A stretch of 64,000 bases of DNA from Sthenelais limicola (Eukaryota; Annelida; Polychaeta; Phyllodocida; Sigalionidae), in contig OW804102.1 of NCBI GenBank assembly GCA_942159475.1, positions 20,526,684 through 20,590,683 on the forward strand, written 5' to 3'. Positions 11,401 through 21,302 of this stretch are shown one piece after another. The notes beneath the pieces are model-generated. The model was not told where the DNA came from. It saw only the letters and a list, made by a program, of their open reading frames with translations, and searched no databases. The position numbers and the translations under genes are program-made. The first letter of the stretch is position 1. Every line of letters starts with the position of its first letter.

Positions 11401-14400
11401 GTAAAGAAATCCCCCCCCCCTTTTCCCTCTTCTTAAAGGAACTTAGGAATCCCGGGTCAACTACTTTGCGGACAGACTATAGCTGGCGGGATTGAACCCA
11501 CGATCACCAGGTTGCATCTCTGCATTCACAGCTATTACAACACAGTGATTTAGCAGCCTGGATCCACACTAGTAGCCCCAGCTTTTAACCAGGCCGTTTT
11601 ACCCATCACTTGTAGACTTAATGTGACTCCATGGAAGAGTCCTTTGGGAGACGCTTGTCTCCTGATGGTCTGTATTCAGTCCTCCTGGGAGGAGGGAATC
11701 AGTGTGCAACCGTTTTAAAACCGTTCACGAACGCTGGCCTAATTAATAGATGGTTGACTCTTTTCCTAAACCTCCTAATTACAACTCCGAATTAGTAATC
11801 TATGAGCGACTTAATTAGATTACTCACGGAATGAGCCCACACGATGTGCTGACATATAGAGAGAATGGAACGAGGTGCTAGTAATTGAATATGTATTGAT
11901 CAAGATTCAGGAGGAGACTGTTCCAATAAATATTCAATTACTAGTACCGAGTTCCACCCACTTCCTTAGCCAAGAGTGATATTGAAATATTGAACTGTGT
12001 TTTTAATTCTAAATCACCATAAAGTTAAACATCAAACTCATATATGATATGTGTCCAATATTTATAATAGTTTTATTGCACCACTCATACAGCATGGGCA
12101 TATATAATACATTCGTACCTATAATTTAGGATGAACATAGATATGATATAGATCTAAATCATGATGTTTGATGCATAATCATTACTAGAAATATGATCTT
12201 ATTATTATTACGAGTATTTATGAGTGTTTCACACAAGAATAAACAAGAACTACGAATTAACAGTTCTACAATTGTAATTTGATGCTCATTGACTTTGCTT
12301 ACAACGACATTAATAAGAGTTTACAAGTTACTTAACATTCAGATGCTCTTCCACGGTATAATGCAGCGACCCACACATGGTTAGCAATGACAAAATACTG
12401 TAAACGTATTTATTTTCGCGCAGATAAATTTTCGCGCACTAAGCGCTTTGACATCTTTTCGCGCGGATTTAAATTCGCGCAGCGAGGTAGTCTCATACCT
12501 TGTTTATGCAAGAATTATACTTTTGCGCAGGATTTATTTTTGCGCAGAAAGGTGGGTGCGCGAAAATAGCGAAAATAGATACTGCGCGAACTTTAATACG
12601 TTTACAGTTACCTGTTCTCTGTAGTCGTATGGCTCCCTTAATTACATCCACCATTTAATGACATCCTGCTCATTACTAGAACATAGAGGTCAGTATTGAT
12701 GAGTCTTCCAACAGGTGACATTGACCTGACCTTGACCTCCACATACCAATGGTCCAGGTGTAATTGCCACAGGTTGCTGTTTATGACTGACTCATGAGTA
12801 ATTAGTTAATGAGTAATTAGTGAGTCCTGGTGCCATGGCGTCCCACAACATTAGGTGTGGATCATTTACACCCACCTGTCGAGGCAACTCTTTCCTCACA
12901 GGTTGGGGAGCTGGTACCGGTTGCTCAGTGTAATACCATGGTATGTATGGTATACCTTAAATACATGTACTATTTCTTAGAGAATGATATCTACCCTATC
13001 TTAACTGAAAATCGTTGGAGCTGTTATAGATGATCTGAAGAGAAGGAGAGCTTGGTGGTAAGTGTCCAGTCTGCACATCCTATGTCTGGTATGTGGAAAT
13101 GACATGTGTTGTAACATACCATTCACAACGGTCTTGTTCATATAAAGGTGTACATTGGGTCATGACACCAGTCAGCACTGTGTGTAAAATGGTGGTGGAT
13201 TTTCGTGTATTCTTTCCCTAAAAGGTGTGGTCCCTTCACTAAAATACCAAATCTTCGTGAAAAATAAATAAACCACACCTTCCTAGAGTCTAAGGGAGGA
13301 ATCTTGTGGAAACACAACTAAAAAGATTTGCTGAAAAATACCACACCGGTCTTGGTTTGGGGATTGGTCGTTGACCATGAGCTCAATTCCTATTATAATT
13401 TATATTTACATTTCCGACAATGATCAAGCATTAACTCTTGCATATTCTAGTTGACATACGCAAAAACCTTTTCATAAGCTTTTGTCTTATTAGTTTATTC
13501 AATTGTGAAAATAAGGTTTGCACATCAGCCTTTGAAATTGGAACAGAATCTGATTTAAGTAACTTACCATAAACATGAGAGACTCTTGGTCTGGCCACCA
13601 CTGCAGCCAGAGTGTCCTCCTCCTCCTGCCTCTCATGTGCCTCCTCCTGCACCTCCTCCTGCACCTCCTCCTGCACCGCCTCCCCAGCTGCTCCACATGC
13701 TTGGGTAACCTCACCATTTAGCACCCCATTCTGCTTCACCGCATCTCCTCCACCTCCTCCCTCACCATTCAAATGTCCATTTTGCTGCTCCTCTGGGTTC
13801 AGTTTCAACTCCCGTTTCGCTAAAGGCGATCCAACCGATTTGCGCGGTCTCACTAAGGTAGAGGAAGGGGATTTGCCACCACCTCCACTTCCTACAGATC
13901 CTGTATCCCCTTCCGTTTCCAGGAAGCCTAGTCTGTCGGGCCAGGCCATGGGTACAAACCTCCAGGAGGGCACAGAGAATGACTCAGCAGAATGTTCCAG
14001 TAGAGGTCTGCCCCTCGACATTAGTTCATCAAACTCCACAAGGAGGGCGCGTGGTTCCATGTCGTGTAGTCTGCCCTCATAGAAGGCCCTGAGGTTGGCC
14101 AGGGTGGACAGGTACTTCTCACGGGCACTCACCTGGGGGCACAGACAGCAGACATGGGTCAGATCTTCACAAAATGTACAATTGGCAGCTCTACACATCT
14201 GATAAATTCTGCTAAGTTAGACTGAAATTTGGTCAATGCTAGGTAAATTCGAGTATATTCGGCAATGCATTGATTCTAGCAATCTGTTTGGTTAGGTTGA
14301 ACTGCATTTTGAAAGTGATTTTTGTCTTAAATGTGCGTTTTTTGATAAGATTGGTGAAGACAAATTGCACATTCTTCATTTCATTAAACCTTAAAGCTGT

Positions 14401-17400
14401 ATGGTGGAAGATTTGAATACTCAAAATAAAAAGAAAAATCATATTCCCTTATTATTCCCAAATTCTTGGTGTTTTCTTCTAATTTTTTATAATTTTCGTA
14501 TTTTATTGTATTTTATCTACATGTAGCAATTTGGTAGTGCAATCAATCCTGAATAGAAAATGTCATTGTTTTGATGGTGCCAGCTGAAACCACAGCTTTT
14601 AATAAGAAACCTATAAGTAACGGACATGTGGAAACTCTAGTAAACACTAACTCTGCAAGGGTACACTGAACGGAGTGTTAAACAGTGGTACTACTTCTCC
14701 CGTCCTACTACTATAGGAAAGAACCTGATTTTCTCATAATAATTCTGGGTTCAGTGACTCTTTAATGGCAGCGATAAATAAATGTGATTAAATTGGCTGC
14801 CAGCTAAATATGGAACGACCTTCTTTCACACTGCGGTTAAATTTGGAACCGCTAAAGCGCTTATCGTGTTGAAAAATGATAAAAACACTCTGCCGCTAAA
14901 ACTGAGCCATGGATCTGGCCGAGCCATCAATCAATGCCAAGCCGCAAGGAGAAGAGGAAGACAATAATATCATCCGATGAAATGTAATGAATAAATTACT
15001 AATGCTCTTGAGCAATGGCTTTTTATTTTAGTCATCTTGGTTTATTTAAGTGGCAAGGACGAATACATTGTTATTTCAGATGTAATTTCCTTACTGCCGC
15101 CAATTACCTCTAGAGAATGGTAGCAATGACTAGTTCTTTTTACAAAGTAGTCAAATGTCAAAGAGTCAGCTAGCCTCTAAGAATCAACCTCTTTGCAAGT
15201 AATCAATTACAACATGTTCCCCAGCAATATATTAACTATAATGTTCCTTGTTAAGCTATTTTCCCTTGCTTAGTTTGTAATTCTCATTAGGAGTCCGTGT
15301 CTTATAAGTCCGTGTCTTACATTACCTTATGCAACTCCCCCCCCCTTCACAGTGCAGAAATTGGGAACCCAATAATTTTTAATTTTGAAAAATAAAAGAT
15401 ATCAATATTGACAGTTAACAGTATTTCTTATAACAGTTAGTATATATCTCTTGTCGGTAATGAAAAACCTATTGTTTTTAGGATTACCATTAATTAATCA
15501 TTTATAGACAAATAAACAGTCACTTAATTCTCGGTTATCAAATCAATAACACACAGTTGATCCTAAATGAGGAAATAATAATTAACTAATTAACAAATAA
15601 AGCCGTACATTAGCTTCCACAGCATGTTGCCTCGTTTTGAGATTATTGAGAGCCTTCTCTTGCCACGCCTCCACCGCCTCCTGGGCGTGTCGCGCATGCG
15701 CCTTGATCTGCCTTTTGATATCGTGGAACATCTGGCGCAGCCTGGCCTTCTCCTTCTCCACGTCCTCTACACAACCACTGCACTCACTCACTTTCTCATC
15801 AATCATCAATAAAACATCCGCTATTGCATTTTTCTTATCATTCACTGCTTCTTCTATATACTGAGCACCGTGGCCTCTATGTAAGGTCCGTATACATACA
15901 TTGCATGCTAGGACGAGGCACTTTGGGCAGAAAAACGATAGCTTTTTGCGTTTATGTACAGCACAGATGTAGTTGTATACAACAGGGGTGTCCTCCTGGC
16001 TGTAGACGATGTTGTGAGACTTGAGGGCCGGTTCACTATTGTGGTCACCCAGGCAGGTGCCACACAGGTACTCCTCACAGTCCGTACAGAAGGACACAGA
16101 CGCTTCTAGTCTGCCGCTCAGACGACAGGTGGCGCATACGTCGTCCAGCATGGAGGTCGTCTCCGAGAGGCTGACCATCTCCAGCAGAACGTTCTTGTTA
16201 AAGTCCGCCGGCAGACCTAGAAACATAATAATAATAGATTTTTATTTCCATGAGCGTTTACAAAGTGCGATACATGGTGCAGACTAGAAATTGAAATGAA
16301 ATAGAAATATGGAAAAAGGAATACTATCTGTTAGATAAGTCTTTCAAATAGCCCTGAATTTGAAAAAAGGGCAAAAAACCGATAGCTTTTTGCGTTTATG
16401 TATCATAGATCTATCCACCAGTATTTTATGAAGAGACTTTGAAAAAGAATTTTAATATGTATGTACAGATGTTCCATAAATCCATGTCTACACTACGTAA
16501 TTAGTATATAGGGGGAAAACTTAGATATCCTATCCTTGTGACATTCAGATGGATAGAGAAGTAAATGAGTCAAGCCTTACCAACTTTAAAAATAGCAGAT
16601 AACCTTTATTACTCACTCAACTTTGTCAAACTAGTCCATTATTTAATAGCCATCGAGGAGGTTCTGAGAAATACACATGAACCAGAATCGTACAAAAGTG
16701 TACTAAATCTCCTAATGACCCATACAAATCTCAATACAAAGTTATTTGTAATCTTTACCATTATTTTCCCATCATACATACTAATTCCATATAGAAAAAC
16801 CCTAGTAAAGAAAACGTTTGCGTTTTAAAGTTTAAACTCCTCCGCAGTACAGTCGTAGGAGCTCAAATGGTTCCCACTATTTTGTAAAACTGCTCTTTCT
16901 CACTGACGAACCGTCACTTGTTATTTCAAAGGATATTAACATATCCCAAAACAGTGTTAAACAATTATTTCGAACACCCAAATGTGCAATTATGTATCTC
17001 ATTGATATGTAAACAGTTCTACATAAATACGTCCTACTGTTATAATATCTACGCGATATCAATGTCTTATAACGAATCATTACATAGTTAATTTAAATCG
17101 TAGTGTCTAAAGGGTAACTATCTAATATAAAGTTTAATTGTGTTACTTGTTTTATTCCGGTTAACAATATATTACCTTGTCAGAATGTACGCCAATAAAA
17201 ACTTATAAAAACAAAAACAGCAATATATATAATGGAAGCAAGCATGCATGACTGGTCAGTAAACGCAGCAGGCTATTTATATCCAAACTGACCACTACTG
17301 ACCACAAGTACATGTCCGGAGGCAAAGACCTCTGCACACTACTACAAATCACTTCGCGGCTGATCAAGCATGAGGCCCACCCTTCCACTCCTACAGAACG

Positions 17401-18179
17401 ATGTTAAGTTACCACCCACTAGACTATAAGAGGGTCTCATTATTACCCAGCCTAATGGACAAGAGATTCTTATTACATTTCATGAACTGTTCCTATGGAA
17501 GTCCATAGGAACTCTACTTACCAGACTTTACAAGTTTAAATATCTCCAAAGAACTATTTTGATAAGGGATCTTTGGGGACTGTTTATTTTTAACCACGGG
17601 GGGGGGGGGGGGCAGGAGAATTTTCAGGGGCACCTTTTTTGTGCAGACTCTGAATGGGGGCCGGGGCACATTCCTTTGCTCAGACTATAAAAGAATGTGT
17701 GGGGGGGGGGGGGGGGCATCTTTTGTTGCTGAAGGGGGATCTTTTTTTGCACAAACTCAGAACTACAATGATATAGGGTTGGGGGTCATGACATCATGAC
17801 ATTTCACAAACTTTCAGGGGGCGGGCAAGACATTTTTAAGGGGCTGGTCATACAATTTTGCACAAGAACCTTTCGCAAATTCCCCACTCCCCCCAGGTGA
17901 TTATTTATGAACAATCCCTTATTGTTTAGTATTGAAACTACTGTAGATACCTGGAACGCCATCTCTGGGTAGCCTGGTGATGTGTCTGCAGGTGGGGCAG
18001 GGCAGGCCCAGGGTGCTGGTGTTGGCGGGCGAGCGCAGCCACTCCGTCAGACACTTGGTACAGAATGCGTGCTGGCACTGCAGGTGTTTGGGTTCCTGCA
18101 GGCGCAGGGTGCATATAGGGCATGTGATGATATCCTCCAGGGTGGCCTCATTTATATGCTGCAGGCTTGCCATGCTCAT
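4805..18179 (-). CDS. TRIM-NHL protein, probable RING E3 ubiquitin ligase (5 exons, 754 aa)
   Basis: Joined exons on the minus strand are 18179-17951, 16216-15609, 14132-13568, 6988-6810 and 5488-4805. They total 2265 nt, and all four junctions keep frame and use GT-AG. Domain order is RING (residues 20-64), B-box 1 (104-144), B-box 2 (161-192), coiled coil (about 198-325), low-complexity linker (about 350-460) and NHL propeller (about 470-754). This is the TRIM-NHL layout. In that family the RING recruits an E2 for ubiquitin transfer, the coiled coil dimerises, and the NHL propeller binds protein or RNA. No filamin/IG-FLMN domain is visible between coiled coil and NHL, so it differs from TRIM2/3/71. 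With two B-boxes it also differs from TRIM32. The length is close to the roughly 740 residues of TRIM2/3. Orthology is unassigned. An upstream 5' exon is possible, because the first exon begins at an acceptor and stays open upstream of the ATG. Confidence 0.85.
5530..5935 (+). repeat. Dispersed intronic repeat, copy 1
   Basis: It shares a long colinear stretch with 9085-9430 in the same orientation. Shared blocks include gaaatga-acaagtcgc near the start, a shared aataaaaatatc block, and tttactatcattggaatcg near the end. It lies in the intron between exons 4 and 5 of the TRIM-NHL gene. It has no ORF and its class is unknown. Confidence 0.7.
6645..6700 (+). mobile_element. Truncated tRNA-derived SINE head
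   Basis: A B-box matching GGTTCGANNCC (ggttcgatacc, 6674-6684) follows an A-box-like ggctcggtgg (6649-6658). The spacing is too short for an intact tRNA, so this is a deleted SINE head. A poly-C run follows at about 6710. Confidence 0.5.
6810..6988 (-). CDS. TRIM-NHL exon 4: first part of NHL propeller
   Basis: The acceptor ttttaattgcag precedes 6988, and the donor gag|gtacct ends the exon at 6810. It is 179 nt, enters in phase 1 (split Gly codon) and leaves in phase 0. The product (residues 468-527) includes ILVAENWLLVCQRERRVVQRFW, the beta-strand pattern of a propeller blade in which a hydrophobic strand is followed by a charged turn. The assignment rests on exact phase match to both neighbours and on its position just before the clear NHL exon. 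The intron on its 5' side is about 6.6 kb. Confidence 0.78.
7792..8039 (+). mobile_element. 240-bp MITE family, copy 1
   Basis: It starts gggtgaaatcgccagaaaat and ends aaaatctgaccc. The two ends are imperfect inverted repeats (GGGT-AAATC-CCAGA-AATGTAC). The body matches copies at 14156, 27327, 28259, 35467 and 39636. Confidence 0.8.
9085..9430 (+). repeat. Dispersed intronic repeat, copy 2
   Basis: Diverged homologue of 5530-5935, in the same orientation and in the neighbouring intron of the same gene. Matching blocks include acaagtcgcaaaat, aaataaaaatatctaact and tttactatcattggaatcgg. Confidence 0.7.
9904..9932. repeat. Perfect hairpin, 12-bp stem
   Basis: gcgctgtttatt and aataaacagcgc flank a 5-nt loop. 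The stem is perfect. It lies in the long intron. Confidence 0.7.
11481..11560 (-). mobile_element. tRNA-like SINE fragment
   Basis: Read on the minus strand it has a B-box GGTTCAATCCC (11499-11488) and an A-box-like tgctaaatcac about 45 nt upstream, which is normal tRNA spacing. Acceptor-stem pairing is poor, so a SINE head or tRNA relic is likelier than a functional tRNA. Confidence 0.45.
12396..12609. mobile_element. TIR element with CGCG-rich body
   Basis: Terminal inverted repeats actgtaaacgtatt / aatacgtttacagt enclose about 185 bp with repeated tttcgcgc and ttgcgcag motifs in both orientations. The ends allow a TA target duplication but do not prove one. It is non-coding. Confidence 0.75.
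13568..14132 (-). CDS. TRIM-NHL exon 3: end of coiled coil and acidic/Gly-rich linker
   Basis: The acceptor tgtgcccccag precedes 14132, and the exon opens with gtgagt. Residues 280-325 finish the coiled coil. Residues 350-410 are rich in Gly and Ser with basic patches (KSPSSTLVRPRKS, then LAKRELKL). Residues 432-450 are Glu-rich, with a QEEV repeat encoded by a 12-bp tandem repeat at about 13620-13680. The donor tatg|gtaagt is strong and ends the exon at 13568 in phase 1. The linker occupies the place where TRIM2/3/71 carry a filamin domain, and no immunoglobulin-like fold signature can be seen. The antisense strand has a long Ser/Cys/Pro ORF that is only a shadow of this exon. Confidence 0.83.
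13618..13682. repeat. Coding 12-bp minisatellite
   Basis: Tandem cacctcctcctg units on the plus strand encode the repeated QEEV of the TRIM-NHL acidic linker on the minus strand. The period is 12 bp, so changes in copy number keep the frame. Confidence 0.85.
14156..14390 (-). mobile_element. 240-bp MITE family, copy 2, beside exon 3 acceptor
   Basis: Inverted relative to copy 1. It runs from gggtcagatcttcac to about the attaaacc end and shares agactgaaa, ggttgaactgcattttg and gtcttaaat with the other copies. Its edge is only 20-25 bp from the exon 3 acceptor. Confidence 0.75.
14391..15608 (-). other. Intron between exons 2 and 3, remainder
   Basis: AT-rich, with no exon or RNA gene seen. 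It has a small tandem duplication of gtccgtgtcttay near 15294-15320 and a poly-C run at about 15347. Confidence 0.6.
15609..16216 (-). CDS. TRIM-NHL exon 2: B-box 1, B-box 2 and start of coiled coil
   Basis: The acceptor tttctag precedes 16216, and the split Gly codon completes correctly with exon 1. B-box 1 ligands are C104, C107, C120, C123, C128, C131, H135 and H144. B-box 2 ligands are C161, H164, C173, C176, C181, C184, H189 and H192 (CHC3H2). Both are complete. From about residue 198 the chain becomes Lys/Glu/Ala/Arg-rich and helical, with heptad-like hydrophobics, as expected for the TRIM antiparallel coiled-coil dimer. The proposed donor is aat|gtacgg, ending at 15609 in phase 0. It is weaker than the other donors but keeps +5 G, and it is the site that gives a clean junction (AN-VSAREKYL) into exon 3. 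Confidence 0.82.
16217..17574 (-). other. Intron between exons 1 and 2, left part
   Basis: Nothing recognisable. An 87-codon ORF at 16565-16828 (plus strand) lacks domain features or splice context and is treated as chance. Confidence 0.5.
17575..17919 (+). mobile_element. G-rich TWA-type MITE, copy 1
   Basis: Ends ggggactgtttattt and atttatgaacaatccc are imperfect inverted repeats. The body has poly-G runs (17599 and 17701) and repeated tgcacaaact/ggggg modules. It is homologous to 23576-23915 and, inverted, to 32567-32795. It lies in intron 1 of the TRIM-NHL gene, about 30 bp from the exon 1 donor. Confidence 0.75.
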
Positions 18180-18224
18180 TGCATTACACTTGTAAGTCTG
18201 CTTTCTGGGGCTACCATTTAAAAT
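17951..18224 (-). CDS. TRIM-NHL exon 1: 5' leader plus RING finger
   Basis: The exon starts at 18224 after the strong acceptor ttttttatttcag. Coding is proposed from ATG 18179, or from ATG 18173 in the same frame, which has the better start context (A at -3, G at +4). The frame is open back to the acceptor, so translation could also begin in an unseen upstream exon. Residues C20, C23, C35, H37, C40, C43, C61 and C64 give a complete C3HC4 RING with spacing C-x2-C-x11-C-x-H-x2-C-x2-C-x17-C-x2-C, so all eight zinc ligands are present. The following LPRDGVPG segment is the usual RING-to-B-box linker of TRIM proteins. The donor is ccag|gtatct, ending at 17951 in phase 1. The 35-bp minisatellite begins only about 200 bp upstream. 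Confidence 0.85.
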
Positions 18225-18407
18225 CTGAAATAAAAAGGTTTTAAAGTTATTAAAAGACATTGATTACTTGTGTGGTACTCTCTTACAACTATCACACACT
18301 TTAATAAATATTTCTTTTAAGATGGTTTTTATCTTCGATGTATGCATGTATATGAAAATGGGCATTTTTAGTTGATGATGTGAAGTGCAGGTGAATCAAT
18401 ATACTTA

Positions 18408-20898
18408 TACTTATACACCTATACTACTTATACCCTGCCATACTTCACCTCTCCTATACTACTTATACCCACCCATACTTCACCTCTCCTATACTACTTA
18501 TACCCTACCATACTTTACCTCTCCTATACTACTTATACCCTACCATACTTCACCTCTCCTATACTACTTATACCCTACCATACTTCACCTCTCCTATACT
18601 ACTTATACCCTACCATACTTCACCTCTCCTATACTACTTATACCCTGCCATACTTCACCTCTCCTATACTACTTATACCCTACCATACTTCACCTCTCCT
18701 ATACTACTTATACCCTACCATACTTCACCTCTCCTATACTACTTATACCCTGCCATACTTCACCTCTCCTATACTACTTATACCCTGCCATACTTCACCT
18801 CTCCTATACTACTTATACCCTGCCATACTTCACCTCTCCTATACTACTTATACCCTACCTACTTTACCTCTCCTATACTACCTATACCCTACCATACTTC
18901 ACCTCTCCTATACTACTTATACCCAGCCATACTTCACCTCTCCTATACTACTTATACCCTACCATACTTCACCTCTCCTATACTACTTATACCCTACCAT
19001 ACTTCACCTCTCCTATACTACTTATACCCTACCATACTTCACCTCTCCTATACTACTTATACCCTACCATACTTTACCTCTCCTATACTACTTATACCCT
19101 GCCATACTTCACCTCTCCTATACTACTTATACCCTACCATACTTCACCTCTCCTATACTACTTATACCCTGCCATACTTCACCTCTCCTATACTACTTAT
19201 ACCCTGCCATACTTCACCTCTCCTATACTACTTATACCCTACCTACTTTACCTCTCCTATACTACCTATACCCTACCATACTTCACCTCTCCTATACTAC
19301 TTATACCCAGCCATACTTCACCTCTCCTATACTACTTATACCCTACCATACTTCACCTCTCCTATACTACTTATACCCTACCATACTTCACCTCTCCTAT
19401 ACTACTTATACCCTACCATACTTCACCTCTCCTATACTACTTATACCCTACCATACTTTACCTCTCCTATACTACTTATACCCTGCCATACTTCACCTCT
19501 CCTATACTACTTATACCCACCCATACTTTACCTCTCCTATACTACTTATACCCACCCATACCTCACCTCTCCTATACTACTTATACCCTACCATACTTCA
19601 CCTCTCCTATACCACGTATACCCTACCATACTTCACCTCTCCTATACTACTTATACCTACCCATACTTTACCTCTCCTATACTACTTATACCCACCCATA
19701 CTTTACCTTTTCTATACTACTTATACCCACCCATACCTCACCTCTCCTATACTACTTATACCCTACCATACTTCACCTCTCCTATACTACTTATACTCTA
19801 CATACTTTACCTCTCCTATACTACTTATACCCACCCATACCTCACCTCTCCTATACTACTTATACCCTACCATACTTCACCTCTCCTATACTATATACCC
19901 TACCATACTTCACCTCTCCTATACTACTTATACCCTACCCTACTTTACCTCTCCTATACTACTTATACCCACCCATACTTCACCTCTCCTATACTACTTA
20001 TACCCTACCATACTTCACCTCTCCTATACTACTTATACCCTGCCATACTTTACCTCTCCTATACTACTTATACCCTGCCATACTTCACCTCTCCTATACT
20101 ACTTATACCCACCCATACTTTACCTCTCCTATACTACCTATACCCTGCCATACTTCACCTCTCCTATACTACTTATACCCTACCATAATTCACCTCTCCT
20201 ATACTACCTATACCCTACCATACTTAACCTCTCCTATACTACTCATACCCTACCATACTTCACCTCTCCTATACTACTTATACCCTGCCATACTTCACCT
20301 CTCCTATACTACTTATACCCTGCCATACTTCACCTCTCCTATACTACTTATACCCTGCCATACTTCACGTCTCCTATACTACTTATACCCACCCATACTT
20401 CACCTCTCCTATACTACCTATACCCTACCATAATTCACCTCTCCTATACTACCTATACCCTACCATAATTCACCTCTCCTATACTACCTATACCCTACCA
20501 TACTTTACCTCTCCTATACTACTTATACCCTGCCATACTTCACCTCTCCTATACTACTTATACCCACCCATACTTCACCTCTCCTATACTACTTATACCC
20601 TGTCATACTGCACCTCTCCTATACTACATATACCCACCCATACTTCACCTCTCCTATACTACTTATACCCTACCATACTTTACCTCTCCTATACTACTCA
20701 TACCCTACCATACTTCACCTCTCCTATACTACTTATACCCTGCCATACTTCACCTCTCCTATACTACTTATACCCTGCCATACTTCACCTCTCCTATACT
20801 ACTTATACCCTGCCATACTTCACCTCTCCTATACTACTTATACCCTGTCATACTGCACCTCTCCTATACTACATATACCCACCCATACTTCACTTCTC
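18408..20898. repeat. 35-bp minisatellite, about 70 units
   Basis: The unit is ataccctaccatacttcacc followed by tctcctatactactt. Variants include cctgcca, cccaccc and ccagcca at one position. One 34-bp unit recurs 384 bp apart (18851 and 19235), and a tgtcatactgc variant recurs 245 bp apart (20601 and 20846), which shows multi-unit duplication. No frame of the unit contains a stop, so a 682-codon ORF crosses the array. It is not a gene. Confidence 0.95.
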
Positions 20899-20914
20899 CC
20901 TGTATATACACTTA

Positions 20915-21299
20915 AGGATGGGTTCCATTGGCACCCTACTCCTCCCACTACTCCTCCAGTTCCTCTGGCATTTGATGGCTGCCGTTTCTTTAGAAATGGC
21001 AGAAAGCAACTGAAAGTGACCAGGATAGGTGCTATTGGTTAGTTACCTCTATGTTACTTCTACCGCTACTTCGAAACGTTAGCAGACAACTATTTTTTTT
21101 CACCTGGAAATGAATGCATGAAGTAACCGGGACCACTCTACATTAAAAAAAATGCATCATAAGAAACGGGAGGTAACGTAGCGATGTAGTGGACCCTAAT
21201 AGCACCCATCCCTGTCACACCAACGGTACTGCTCCCACTTCTATAATCAAGTAACTGGAGGAGTAGCGGGAGGAGTAGCGGGCCAATGGAACCCACCCT
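20915..21299. mobile_element. 385-bp PIF/Harbinger-like MITE with TTA target duplication
   Basis: Terminal inverted repeats of about 45-50 bp begin aggatgggttccattgg on the left and aggktgggttccattgg (complement) on the right. TTA flanks both sides (20912-20914 and 21300-21302). The inner halves are also inverted (gtgctattgg / ctaatagcac). There is no ORF. It sits 16 bp beyond the minisatellite. Confidence 0.85.
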
Positions 21300-21302
21300 T
21301 TA

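Larger units (their letters stand above)
6989..13567 (-). other. Long intron between TRIM-NHL exons 3 and 4
   Basis: About 6.6 kb with no exon that could be supported. It contains a copy of the 240-bp MITE family (7792-8039), the second intronic repeat copy (9085-9430), a 29-nt hairpin (9904-9932), a SINE relic (11481-11560) and a TIR element (12396-12609). The remainder is AT-rich DNA with short chance ORFs. Confidence 0.7.

Noticed and set aside
13612..14082. 156-codon plus-strand ORF rich in Ser/Cys/Pro
   Set aside because: It is the antisense shadow of TRIM-NHL exon 3, including its QEEV repeat.
16565..16828. 87-codon ORF in the first TRIM-NHL intron
   Set aside because: AT-rich, with no recognisable domain and no splice or promoter context.
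18385..20433. 682-codon ORF rich in Leu/Tyr/Thr/Pro
   Set aside because: It is a read-through of the 35-bp minisatellite, whose unit has no stop in any frame. There is no other coding evidence.
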